Source of the DNA: CAZGRP01 sp964527995
GTDB lineage: Bacteria > Zhuqueibacterota > Zhuqueibacteria > Oceanimicrobiales > CAZGRP01
Reading direction: 5' to 3'
Length of the DNA stretch: 32,430 nt
NCBI GenBank assembly: GCA_964527995.1
Contig: CAZGRP010000047.1
Coordinates: forward strand, 1-32,430
Below the pieces are notes generated by a model. The model was not told the origin of the DNA. It made no database searches and was given only the letters and a program-made list of their open reading frames with translations. The stretch's first letter is position 1. The number at the start of each line of letters is the position of its first letter. Both the position numbers and the translations under genes were made by a program. Shown piece by piece: positions 23,055-30,185 of the stretch.

Positions 23055-23342
23055 ATGAAAAGGACGCTTCTCAAAGGGAACAACAACGTGTCGAGCACCA
23101 TGCATGATGTGACGGACACCCTCTCTGATCGGGGTCAGGAAGTGCTGCATGAAGCCCAGAAAATTGTCGACCGGACAGGTACCAAGGTGCGGTGGGTGGC
23201 AGAGGATTTGGCAGACCTGGTTGAGGTCCGTGCCCGCCGTGCGGCCCGATATGTGAGGCGGAATTCAGCAACCATCCTGACCGCTGCCGGACTCGGTGCA
23301 CTCGCCGCGGGAGCCATGTTCCTTTCAATGAGGCGGAAATAG
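23055..23342 (+). CDS. Small DUF883/ElaB-like membrane-anchored helical protein
   Basis: This 95-aa protein has an N-terminal amphipathic helical part with heptad-like charge pattern (about residues 15-65) and one C-terminal hydrophobic helix, ATILTAAGLGALAAGAMFLS, ending MRRK. This is the layout of ElaB/YqjD and DUF883 proteins, which anchor to the inner membrane and, in E. coli, bind ribosomes in stationary phase. Start 23055 is supported by AAGGAGGTGA (23037-23046), an almost perfect Shine-Dalgarno sequence. The frame is open further upstream but without support. A strong terminator follows, so the gene is monocistronic. The family call is from layout; sequence identity is low. Confidence 0.75.
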   Translation: MKRTLLKGNNNVSSTMHDVTDTLSDRGQEVLHEAQKIVDRTGTKVRWVAEDLADLVEVRARRAARYVRRNSATILTAAGLGALAAGAMFLSMRRK

Positions 23343-23387
23343 CCCCGGATTTCAGCATCCGGAAGCATCCGCCTTCACCCCCACCGG

Positions 23388-23411
23388 CCGCCGGCAACCC
23401 GGCGGCTTTTC
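23388..23411 (+). terminator. Intrinsic terminator of the DUF883-like gene
   Basis: GCCGCCGG (23388-23395) and CCGGCGGC (23400-23407) form a perfect 8-bp GC stem with a 4-nt CAAC loop, followed by TTTT. It lies 46 nt after the stop. A smaller CCGGAT/ATCCGG hairpin precedes it at 23346-23363. Confidence 0.85.
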
Positions 23412-23756
23412 TGTGCCTGCCGCCTGCAGATCAGGGTACAAAATGAAACCGCCCTTTTCAAAGATGGACAAGATTTTCCTACCCCGGGAGATTTTCGCCT
23501 CGTCGCACCTGCAGGTTTGGGCAGGCGTCGGCTGGAAATTCAGGGGTTATGGCCTGTGAGAGCCGGGTTGCTTGCGGTTCGAGCCGTGGTACGGTTTATG
23601 CTAACCACCAGTGGCACTGGACTTTTCCTTGAAACCCATGATGTTTTGATTGTGAACACGGCCGAGCTCATCCCCGGGCGCGGAGAGCCGCAAGCCCGAA
23701 TTGCTTTGCCGTGCGGGTGGGGCGTAGACGGGCCTAAGATCCCCAGGAGAGATTGC
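23412..23756 (+). other. Intergenic region before the 74-aa CxxC gene
   Basis: These 345 nt hold no recognisable gene, repeat or RNA. The frame of the downstream small protein stays open to 23517 but has no ribosome binding site or family feature there. I could not identify a convincing promoter. Confidence 0.4.
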
Positions 23757-23981
23757 ATGTCGAAAATCAAGTTCGATTCCGAGGCCACTGACTACCACAA
23801 GTGTCAATCGTACCGAGATGGAGACTGGATCATCTTTCGTTGTCCGCATTGCTCCGACTACGAGAGGCGCCTGAACTGGCGTACCGGTGAGATGAAGGCG
23901 CGCAACACCGGCGGCCATCTGCGTCACATGGGGACGTATGTGCCGCTGGAATACATGGAGGCTCTCGAAAGCACCAACTAG
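23757..23981 (+). CDS. 74-aa CxxC small protein of unknown function
   Basis: The start at 23757 has AGGAG 7 nt upstream. The protein has FRCPHCSDYERRLNWRTGEM, with Cys residues two apart in the middle, and a Cys nearer the N-terminus (HKCQSYRDGDW). Three Cys and nearby His could bind one zinc, but a second CxxC is missing, so a classic zinc ribbon is not complete. It has no signal peptide or membrane segment. It converges on the coiled-coil gene 47 nt away. I do not recognise the family; reality of the gene rests on the ribosome binding site and protein-like composition. Confidence 0.65.
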   Translation: MSKIKFDSEATDYHKCQSYRDGDWIIFRCPHCSDYERRLNWRTGEMKARNTGGHLRHMGTYVPLEYMEALESTN

Positions 23982-24028
23982 GCTCCGGCTTGAGGCTGTA
24001 TCAGAGAGCCGTTACGGCCCAAGCCTGG

Positions 24029-25054
24029 CTAGTAAACCTGCAGCAAACCACACCGCAAAAACGTGCCTGCCGACACTTCCTCACCCTCGGGCTGCTGGAA
24101 GGTGACCATGCACTCGAGGCGGTAGAGATCCGGCGGTAGATCCACACAATCCACATGAATCGTCAGCTGGTCGGCCGACTTGACGGCGCCCAGCGTTTCT
24201 CCGATGAGGCGATGCTCACCTCCGCCGAGCCGCTTTGCGTACAGGGCGGCCTTGTAGGAGAGCGGCGTTTCCGTCTGGGCGACCAAATCCGCAGGGTTGA
24301 CCGTCAGCCATACAGCAAAGGGTTCGCCGGAATGCAGGACGCGAGTCGGACGAGGGCTACGCGCCGCCAGGATCTTGGCCTCGGTCATCAACGGCGGCCT
24401 TGCCTGTGACGATTCCGCGGCGGTCGACTCCGGTGGCTCTTCGACTGCCGCTGTCTGCGACACTTCTGCCTCCATCGTGGGGAGATGGCTGGAAATGAAC
24501 TCGGCAATCGCCTCCTGGTCGACTCCGCGGAAGGCTCTCTTGTCGCGCGTCAGCGTATGTTCGATTCTGCCCTGATACTGCCCCTGGCGGGGGTAGAGAT
24601 CGATGCGAAAGCTCGCCTTGGCCGCCGCGAAATCCTCGGGCATGTGCTCCTCGGGATGCTCTGCACGGGACGGTTCCTCTTCTTGGAGCACAGCGATGGT
24701 TCTCTGCAGGCGCTCGATCTCGGTCTGATACTGCAGGCGCCGACGCTCAGCCTCTCGCTTCTCCGTCTTCGCCGCTTCGGCCTGTCTGGCGGAGTCCTCT
24801 TCGGCCTGGCGCAGGCGGCGGTCCAGTGATTCATTCTGTGAACGGAGCTCCTGGTTCAGTTGCTTCAGCTCGTCAAGTTCGGCCTTGACCTGAGAGACCT
24901 CCTGCGTCATCTGGTCCAATTGCTCTCGCGCCTGTTGAAGTTCCGACTCGGACGACTGCAGTGCTGCTGCCGTCTTATCAAGTTCTTCGAGCAGCGCTTT
25001 TCTCGGTTTTTGTGCCTTTGAAGACCGGTCTGCACCGGTTCTGGAGTTTGGCAT
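24029..25054 (-). CDS. Coiled-coil protein with two C-terminal globular domains, unknown function
   Basis: This 341-aa protein has a basic, Ser-rich N-terminus, then a long coiled coil (about residues 20-130) full of Leu/Glu/Gln heptads, for example QLDQMTQEVSQVKAELDELK. Next comes a compact domain with FRIDLYPRQGQYQGRIEH, RAFRGVDQEAIAEFISSHLP, a low-complexity acidic linker, and a C-terminal beta-rich domain (about 240-341) with EPFAVWLTVNPADL and LYRLECMVTFQQ. The last part resembles the neighbouring 141-aa protein. Start 25054 follows GGGAG at 7 nt; the frame stays open upstream to 25108 without support. It has no signal peptide, so it is probably cytoplasmic. It lies 173 nt after the upstream gene, with two hairpins between. 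Confidence 0.8.
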   Translation of the reverse strand: MPNSRTGADRSSKAQKPRKALLEELDKTAAALQSSESELQQAREQLDQMTQEVSQVKAELDELKQLNQELRSQNESLDRRLRQAEEDSARQAEAAKTEKREAERRRLQYQTEIERLQRTIAVLQEEEPSRAEHPEEHMPEDFAAAKASFRIDLYPRQGQYQGRIEHTLTRDKRAFRGVDQEAIAEFISSHLPTMEAEVSQTAAVEEPPESTAAESSQARPPLMTEAKILAARSPRPTRVLHSGEPFAVWLTVNPADLVAQTETPLSYKAALYAKRLGGGEHRLIGETLGAVKSADQLTIHVDCVDLPPDLYRLECMVTFQQPEGEEVSAGTFLRCGLLQVY

Positions 25055-25105
25055 GGCTCGACTCCCAATGATTGGTGTTGGAGCGGAAAGCGTAGCAGTC
25101 GTGCC

Positions 25106-25198
25106 CACCGGCCGGAGTAGCAGCTACAGCACCGGCCGGGGGAACGACAGCCCACGGGCCGCGCCTGCCGCTGGAAGCGGAAACGCGGCCCCCGTGGG
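25106..25198 (-). promoter_or_regulatory. Two tandem large hairpins between two unknown genes
   Basis: CACCGGCCGG occurs at 25106-25115 and 25130-25139; because CCGGCCGG is self-complementary the copies can pair as an 8-bp stem. Next to it, 25151-25163 and 25184-25198 pair over 13 bp with a 2-nt bulge, and CCGCT/AGCGG forms a small stem inside its loop. There is no U-run on the minus strand. They could protect or cut the message between the 141-aa and coiled-coil genes. Confidence 0.45.
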
Positions 25199-25227
25199 TC
25201 GATCCGTTTTGAGGAGCCACTGACCGG

Positions 25228-25653
25228 TCACACCGCCATAAACTGCACGATCGGACCTTCCAGGTAACCAGCGACCGGAAGTGGGGTGGTACCGTTACGG
25301 CTGAGGATGCTCGCCACCATCCTGTAGCTGCCAGGGACTACAGCACCGGCTCCGATGTTCACCCTGGTCGGCGGATAGTCCGCCGGATTTGAGAGGAGAA
25401 ACGGCACCGTTGCCGGTCCAAAGGTGTAGTCAGGTCCTGGACCGATGGACTCGAGATGAACCCGTAGCTGCCACTCCCCCGGCAGGAACGCACACAGCCA
25501 GCCATTGGCCTGCCAGTCAAACTCCACGTAGCAGGCCTGGTCGGTGCGCACGATCGATAGCGGCGCCGTTCCGCCTACCTCAAACATCCGGGCCGTCCCG
25601 GAGCACTCAAAGACGCCCGGGCCGAGATCTTCGAACGTCAACACGTGAGACAT
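25228..25653 (-). CDS. 141-aa beta-rich protein of unknown function
   Basis: This short protein is strand-rich throughout, with alternating hydrophobic stretches such as ACYVEFDWQANGWLCAFLPG and SYRMVASILSRNGTTPLPVA. It has no signal peptide, membrane helix or catalytic motif that I recognise. Its C-terminal pattern YRM...VAGYLEGPIVQF parallels the end of the coiled-coil protein encoded next (YRL...SAGTFLRCGLLQVY), suggesting a shared domain. AGGAGG 8 nt before ATG 25653 is a strong start signal. The gene lies downstream of the SARP-type regulator on the same strand and may be its target. Function unknown. Confidence 0.8.
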   Translation of the reverse strand: MSHVLTFEDLGPGVFECSGTARMFEVGGTAPLSIVRTDQACYVEFDWQANGWLCAFLPGEWQLRVHLESIGPGPDYTFGPATVPFLLSNPADYPPTRVNIGAGAVVPGSYRMVASILSRNGTTPLPVAGYLEGPIVQFMAV

Positions 25654-25782
25654 GGTGTGATCCTCCTATTCTTCTGTGCTGCGACGCTCGCAGGCAGTTG
25701 GGACAGGCTCGCAGACCTGGACGTTGTTCGCGCTGCGTCTCAACTTCCGGCCGTAGCGTCGCGGTTCTGGTTTCGGTGGGTG

Positions 25783-25794
25783 GGGAGATCTCCC
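25783..25794. promoter_or_regulatory. 12-bp perfect palindrome upstream of the 141-aa gene
   Basis: GGGAGATCTCCC lies 130 nt upstream of the start at 25653, in the 215-nt gap after the regulator gene. It could be a binding site for a dimeric regulator. Position is the only functional hint. Confidence 0.3.
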
Positions 25795-25868
25795 GCGAAC
25801 CTGTGCAGAAGATAAGAGGGCCGAGTTAGAGGGGCATTAAAAGAGGGTTAATTCTCGCTTAAAGCGCA

Positions 25869-27305
25869 TCAAACGTCGGCTTCACGGACCTGCCAGGATT
25901 TAATTTCCTGGTAGAGTTCGAGAGTCGCCCGCGTTGGGTCAACCTCGAGTTCGCTCTGCAGTGCTTCGGCGCACTTTTGGAATTGTCTCAGAGCCTTGTC
26001 GCGGTATCCCAAACTCAGATAACATTTCATCAGGCGCCGGTGAACGTCTTCCCGGCAACTGTCCTTCTCCAGGATCCTCTCGCAGAGGCTGATTGCCGTC
26101 TCCGCTTTTCCGTCCAGGCTGTAGTGCCGGCTCAGTCTATCGAGAATCACCAGGTAGATCTCTCTGAGATGTTCCCTCTCCTGGATCGGCCAGTCGCTGT
26201 AGCGCTCTTCTTCCATGAAGTCCCTGCTGTAGAGCGAGGCGGCGAGCTCGTATTCTGCCAGGGCCGCCCCGATCCCTTTCTGCCGCTCTGTGCTCTGCGC
26301 CACTCGCCAGTGCTTGACAAACTCCTCGACATCGAGCCATACGTCGATCTCGGGGTTCAGAAAGTAGCATTCGTCTTTGAACAAGATGAAATCATAACCT
26401 GGCGCCACCTGTTGCAGGCATCGTCGGACGCCGTGCACGGTGACGTTCAGGCAGTTTCGCGCTGAGTCGGGAGACGAAGTCGGCCAGAATTTGTCCATCA
26501 ACACGTCCCTGTAGGTGCGCTTGTTGTGGTTCATCGCCAGGTAGGCAAAAAGGGCTCGACCTTTTCGGCTTGGCCACTGGCTGATGACCGTGTCGTTGAC
26601 GACTACTCTGAATTCACCCAGACAAGAGACGACCAGAGAAGGAGCGGAGAGCTCGAGCCTTTGGCCGAGCCCCCGCTGTACCCTGTCAGACGGGTACGCT
26701 TCGTCTATCATCGGCCGACCGTCTGGGGTGGTTTGAATTGGGAACGCTGGAGGTCGTTCTGCGGGGTGGTTGAGTGCAATCAAGGGAAACGCCGTGGCTG
26801 GCTTGCTGGTCAGGCGGCCCAGAGCTCGTTCGAGAAGTCGCGCGGCTGCCTGCTGGGCATGCTGAGCCAGGCGCTGCAGGCGTGAGAACGTCCCCGGCGC
26901 TGCGACGCGCATCTCGGAGAAAGGGTGCGCCGCGGACAGCATTCTCCCGGAAAGGGTGCGACGCACACAAGCCAGCAATGCTTCGCGGTCCAGGGGTTTC
27001 TCGAGGAAATCGGCGACACCGGCTCGGAAGGTTGAGAGGATGAGGCTGGCGGTCGGAGCGACGGAGGCGAAAACCACTGGAAGGGAAGGATACCTCGTTC
27101 TCAGGGTCATCAACAGTTCGAGGCCATCCATATCCGGCAGGCAGCTCGAGACAAAGGCCAGATCGACGCCTCCCCTGCTGACCAGCTCGAGAGCCCTCTT
27201 CCCATGAGACACGCTGAGGACCTGATATCGGCTCCCAAGTGTCCTGTTCAGCAACTCCGATGTGTCCTGGTCGTCGTCGACGACGAGGAGAACATCTCGG
27301 ACCAT
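25869..27305 (-). CDS. SARP/BTAD-type transcriptional regulator with a pseudo-receiver domain
   Basis: This 478-aa protein has a receiver-like domain (residues 1-120), a variable linker, a winged-helix DNA-binding domain (about 230-310; PSLVVSCLGEFRVVVND, WPSRKGRALFAYLAMN) and a bacterial transcriptional activation domain of TPR-like helices to the end (VEEFVKHW, EREHLREIYLVILDRL, DPTRATLELYQEI). The receiver keeps the acidic pair D10-D11 and the Lys in FLEKP (K103), but the phospho-acceptor position, four before the Pro of SSCLPDMDG, is Ser53 instead of Asp. Classical phosphorylation is therefore impossible and another signal or constitutive action is likely. ATG 27305 has AGGGG about 8 nt upstream; the frame is open upstream without support. 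No histidine kinase gene is nearby. Likely targets are the two unknown genes downstream. Confidence 0.9.
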   Translation of the reverse strand: MVRDVLLVVDDDQDTSELLNRTLGSRYQVLSVSHGKRALELVSRGGVDLAFVSSCLPDMDGLELLMTLRTRYPSLPVVFASVAPTASLILSTFRAGVADFLEKPLDREALLACVRRTLSGRMLSAAHPFSEMRVAAPGTFSRLQRLAQHAQQAAARLLERALGRLTSKPATAFPLIALNHPAERPPAFPIQTTPDGRPMIDEAYPSDRVQRGLGQRLELSAPSLVVSCLGEFRVVVNDTVISQWPSRKGRALFAYLAMNHNKRTYRDVLMDKFWPTSSPDSARNCLNVTVHGVRRCLQQVAPGYDFILFKDECYFLNPEIDVWLDVEEFVKHWRVAQSTERQKGIGAALAEYELAASLYSRDFMEEERYSDWPIQEREHLREIYLVILDRLSRHYSLDGKAETAISLCERILEKDSCREDVHRRLMKCYLSLGYRDKALRQFQKCAEALQSELEVDPTRATLELYQEIKSWQVREADV

Positions 27306-27859
27306 GCCGGCTTCCCCTGGTTGCCATCGGTCGTTACGGGCACGCTCGCCACGGTGGCCCACGCGGAGGAGCTTTTCCGGAGGCAAAGAGTGGCGGCGCC
27401 GGGTTCCGCGCTAAGGAGCACCTCGGAAACCTCTATCGACACGACACCCTGCCCGGTGGAAGAGCCGACACTCCCCAGTTCAGTGCTGGGTGAGGGCTCT
27501 TGTCCTCGTTGCCGACTGCCATGGCACGACGTCCAGGTCGTCAGAACCTGACGACATCCAAACGACGTTCCCCCTCTCTGGTGAATGGACTGGAAGATCT
27601 CGGGAAGCCGTCGATAGGCAAGAAACCCCGCGTTTCCGAATGCTTCTGTGAGAGCACCCCAGATGCAGAAGAACTTCAGAGACTCAGCAGATATCGCCAG
27701 TCCCTAACCGTAAGCGGTGAAGATACAGGTGCGGGACGGCCTCCCACTCGTGTGTCACAGATAATACGTAGTTTTCCAACAAAAGCAAGAGGTTTTTACG
27801 AAATCTTCATAAAACTATCAGGCGATCCGATCACGTTAAACCGCAGAGGCCCGGGACGA
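27306..27859. other. Intergenic region between the regulator and the M20D hydrolase
   Basis: These 554 nt hold no credible gene. The segment 27750-27835 is AT-rich. In it, on the minus strand, TTGCTT (27788-27783), 16 nt and TATTAT (27766-27761, 5 of 6) form a candidate promoter for the regulator, implying a leader of about 450 nt. No hairpin with a U-run was found after the hydrolase stop. Confidence 0.4.
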
Positions 27860-29224
27860 TCACTCCTCGCGGAGCAGCTCGAGCACTGCCACCGACATTG
27901 CCGTCACCCCGGTTTTGATGGTCGGTTCCGGAAGCGGGGCAAAAAGGCTGGAGTGCAAGGACGGCAATGGCTTGCCCAGTCGCTTGCTTTCCTCGACTTT
28001 CTCGGGATCCACGGCCCCCAGCCAGAAGATGCTGATCGGTATGCGTGGTTCCACCCGGCCGTACTGCCCGAAGTCCTCGCCCCCCATCACCGGCTCAGCT
28101 TTGATGACATTCTCGTCGCCGAGAGCGGCGGCGAGGGCCTTAGCGATCCTGCGAGTAAGTTGCGGGTCATTGTAGGTGGCTGGAGTGTATTCATCCTGCA
28201 CGGTGACGATGGGCATGCGATCTTCGGGGACGCCGTTTGCCTCGGCGATTCCGCGCGTGATGCGGCGAATGGCGGCGATGGTCTGGTTGCGCACTTTATC
28301 CGAGTAGGAGCGCAGCGTGAGCTGGAGATGCACCTGGTCCGGGATGATGTTGTGCTTGGTGCCGCCGTGGATGGAACCCACCGTGACCACTGCCGGCTCC
28401 AGAGGGCTGATCTCTCGGCTGACGATCGTTTGCAGAGCCAGGATGGTCTCGGCCGCCATCACCACGGGGTCTTTGGTTTTGTGCGGATAGGCGCCGTGGC
28501 CGCCGACGCCGCGGATAGTGACATCCACTGCGTCCACATTGGCGAGCGCATATCCCTCCCGGTAAGCCACTTTTCCGGCAGGCAGGGAAGCGTTCACGTG
28601 CAGTGCCAGGGCATAGTCAGGGCGCGGGAAGCGCTCGAACAGCCCATCGGCGATCATGGCCCGGGCGCCGGCGCCTCTCTCTTCGGCTGGCTGGCCGATC
28701 ATGACCAGCGTTCCGCTCCACTTCTTCTTCAATCGCGTCAGCATCCGCGCTGTGCCCACGAACACCGTCATGTGCATGTCGTGCCCGCAGGCATGCATGA
28801 CAGGCACCTCGTTGCCCTGATCGTCGGTTGTGGTGGTGCGACTGGCGTACGGCAGACCTGTCTTCTCCTGAACCGGCAGCGCATCCAGGTCGGTGCGCAC
28901 CATCACCGTAGGGCCGTCGCCGTTTCGCAACACCCCCACCAGACCATGGCCGCCGACGTTCTCGGTGACCTCGAAGCCGAGACTCCGGAGTTCATGGGCG
29001 ATGCGCGCCGATGTCTTCACCTCGTGGAAGGAAAGCTCCGGATTCAGATGAAGATGCGTGTAGAGGCTGTCGAGGTAAGCGTAGTCCTGGTCAACGGTGG
29101 TTTTGATCATCTCCCGCAGCCTTCCGTCGGTTGAGTTCCCCGTTTTCGCCCAGCCACTGGACGGAGCGCATAGAACCGCACTGACGAGTGCGACGGCAAG
29201 TAATACGGCGGCGACTTTCTTCAT
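27860..29224 (-). CDS. Secreted M20D-family amidohydrolase (IAA-amino-acid/hippurate hydrolase-like)
   Basis: This 454-aa protein has a signal peptide (about residues 1-26), then the M20D fold. Metal-ligand motifs are RTDLDALPVQEKTGLPYAS (from 110), HACGHD (144-149, with the Cys typical of subfamily D), GQPAEE (177-182) and HVNASLPAG (from 209). The lid domain begins near GVGGHGAYPHKTKDPV, and GGEDFGQY with a late His region completes the site. Relatives cleave N-acyl amino acids such as hippurate or auxin conjugates, or N-acetyl-diaminopimelate. The signal peptide implies a periplasmic or extracellular substrate. GAGGAGGAAG before ATG 29224 is a strong start. A promoter candidate lies about 200 nt upstream. 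A plus-strand open frame opposite this gene is a shadow. Confidence 0.93.
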   Translation of the reverse strand: MKKVAAVLLAVALVSAVLCAPSSGWAKTGNSTDGRLREMIKTTVDQDYAYLDSLYTHLHLNPELSFHEVKTSARIAHELRSLGFEVTENVGGHGLVGVLRNGDGPTVMVRTDLDALPVQEKTGLPYASRTTTTDDQGNEVPVMHACGHDMHMTVFVGTARMLTRLKKKWSGTLVMIGQPAEERGAGARAMIADGLFERFPRPDYALALHVNASLPAGKVAYREGYALANVDAVDVTIRGVGGHGAYPHKTKDPVVMAAETILALQTIVSREISPLEPAVVTVGSIHGGTKHNIIPDQVHLQLTLRSYSDKVRNQTIAAIRRITRGIAEANGVPEDRMPIVTVQDEYTPATYNDPQLTRRIAKALAAALGDENVIKAEPVMGGEDFGQYGRVEPRIPISIFWLGAVDPEKVEESKRLGKPLPSLHSSLFAPLPEPTIKTGVTAMSVAVLELLREE

Positions 29225-29577
29225 CTTGCTTCCTCCTCGTGCTCACGTTACCGGACCGGCAGTGGGCCGGCGGCTGTCCCGGAAGGGCCACTCTTGTGTA
29301 GAAGCGGGAATCTAAAACCTGCTGATTGTCATGGACTCCTGCTCCCCGCTTCCGCGAGGACAAGCTTCGCAGGAATGACAAACCAAGGGTAATTCTCGAC
29401 TTTTTTGACAGCCCCCTCCTGCCGACCATATTACACACAGGGTCTCGGAAAGTCAAGTGCCAGTGTCGGCAAAAGACGTGGCCGAAGGAAGTGGACACAG
29501 TTCATGGTCACGTCTGTAAAGCTCGTCCTCGCGGGCGGGCGTGCAAGACTCTCGCAATGACAAAGGCTTTTAGATTT
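29225..29577. repeat. Intergenic region with two diverged palindromic repeat-like segments
   Basis: There is no gene in these 353 nt. Two segments look like diverged members of a dispersed intergenic family: 29297-29383 and 29512-29566. Each has a variant of the GTCATT(C/G)C...GCGA end on the minus strand and an inner GC-rich part with TCCTCGCGG. Similar units are scattered through many environmental bacterial genomes. Exact borders are not certain. Confidence 0.45.
29428..29456 (-). promoter_or_regulatory. Candidate sigma-70 promoter of the M20D hydrolase
   Basis: On the minus strand TTGACT (29456-29451, 5 of 6), 17 nt, then TAATAT (29433-29428, 4 of 6) with a TGTG run just before the -10. 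It is about 200 nt before the hydrolase start, between the two repeat-like segments. Confidence 0.4.
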
Positions 29578-30180
29578 TCAGTTTGGTGGGCAAAGTACGG
29601 CGTCGCATTGGTTGATGCCCGAAGGCTTGAGTCGGGAGTGCACCGCAGCGACTCCTCCGGAGAGCTCCAGGAGGATTTGGGCTGAACGCACATCTTGCAG
29701 CTTGGCCTGAACGATTCCCCAGAGTGCAAGCATTGCATAGACACGACGAGGCCGCAGTGCCTGATAGGCGGGAAAATCGAGCGGGGCGCGGACTGCTTGC
29801 TGAGCCGAGAGATACGCGAAGCGCATCCCGACGCGGTAAACTTGCGCCGTATCCACGAAGGCTCTGCGAAACAGGTCGATGGCGATCGCAGGTTGATCAC
29901 GCAGAGGAGACGGTTCGCCGGATGTCGTGCCGGTCGCCTGTCCCGATTCCCGAGTGAACGAGTGGTACCAGCCGACGTTCACTCCCACGGCGAAATGTTT
30001 CCGATCCTGGGCGCTTGTGTTCGTCTGCGTGGCAAGAAGGAAGAGGAGAGCGCACAGCGTTGCGACGACGGCCCGGCTGCCCCACCTGCTGGCGATGTTT
30101 CTCGAGGGAGAGACGGAGCGACCTGCAAGCACAGAGGACCTGGACTTGGTCACGCTCTCACCGTCGATACGAGCTTCCAT
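29578..30180 (-). CDS. Exported protein of unknown function downstream of the chaperone
   Basis: This 200-aa protein has a hydrophobic segment VVATLCALLFLLATQTNTSA (about residues 38-57) that looks like a signal peptide with an unusually long basic N-region, so the true start may be internal. The mature part opens with HFAVGVNVGWYHSF, a Gly/aromatic alternation that recalls an outer-membrane beta-barrel, but it lacks a clear C-terminal Phe/Trp and ends CDAVLCPPN with two Cys. The ATG lies 5 nt after the chaperone stop, so the pair is probably one operon. It may be a small periplasmic or outer-membrane client of the chaperone. No family recognised. Confidence 0.7.
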   Translation of the reverse strand: MEARIDGESVTKSRSSVLAGRSVSPSRNIASRWGSRAVVATLCALLFLLATQTNTSAQDRKHFAVGVNVGWYHSFTRESGQATGTTSGEPSPLRDQPAIAIDLFRRAFVDTAQVYRVGMRFAYLSAQQAVRAPLDFPAYQALRPRRVYAMLALWGIVQAKLQDVRSAQILLELSGGVAAVHSRLKPSGINQCDAVLCPPN

Positions 30181-30185
30181 CACCT

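Noticed and set aside
27500..29134. A 544-codon open frame on the plus strand opposite the M20D gene
   Set aside because: The minus-strand frame has full M20D motifs and a strong ribosome binding site. The plus frame has repetitive His/Arg/Asp-rich composition typical of an antisense GC-rich shadow.
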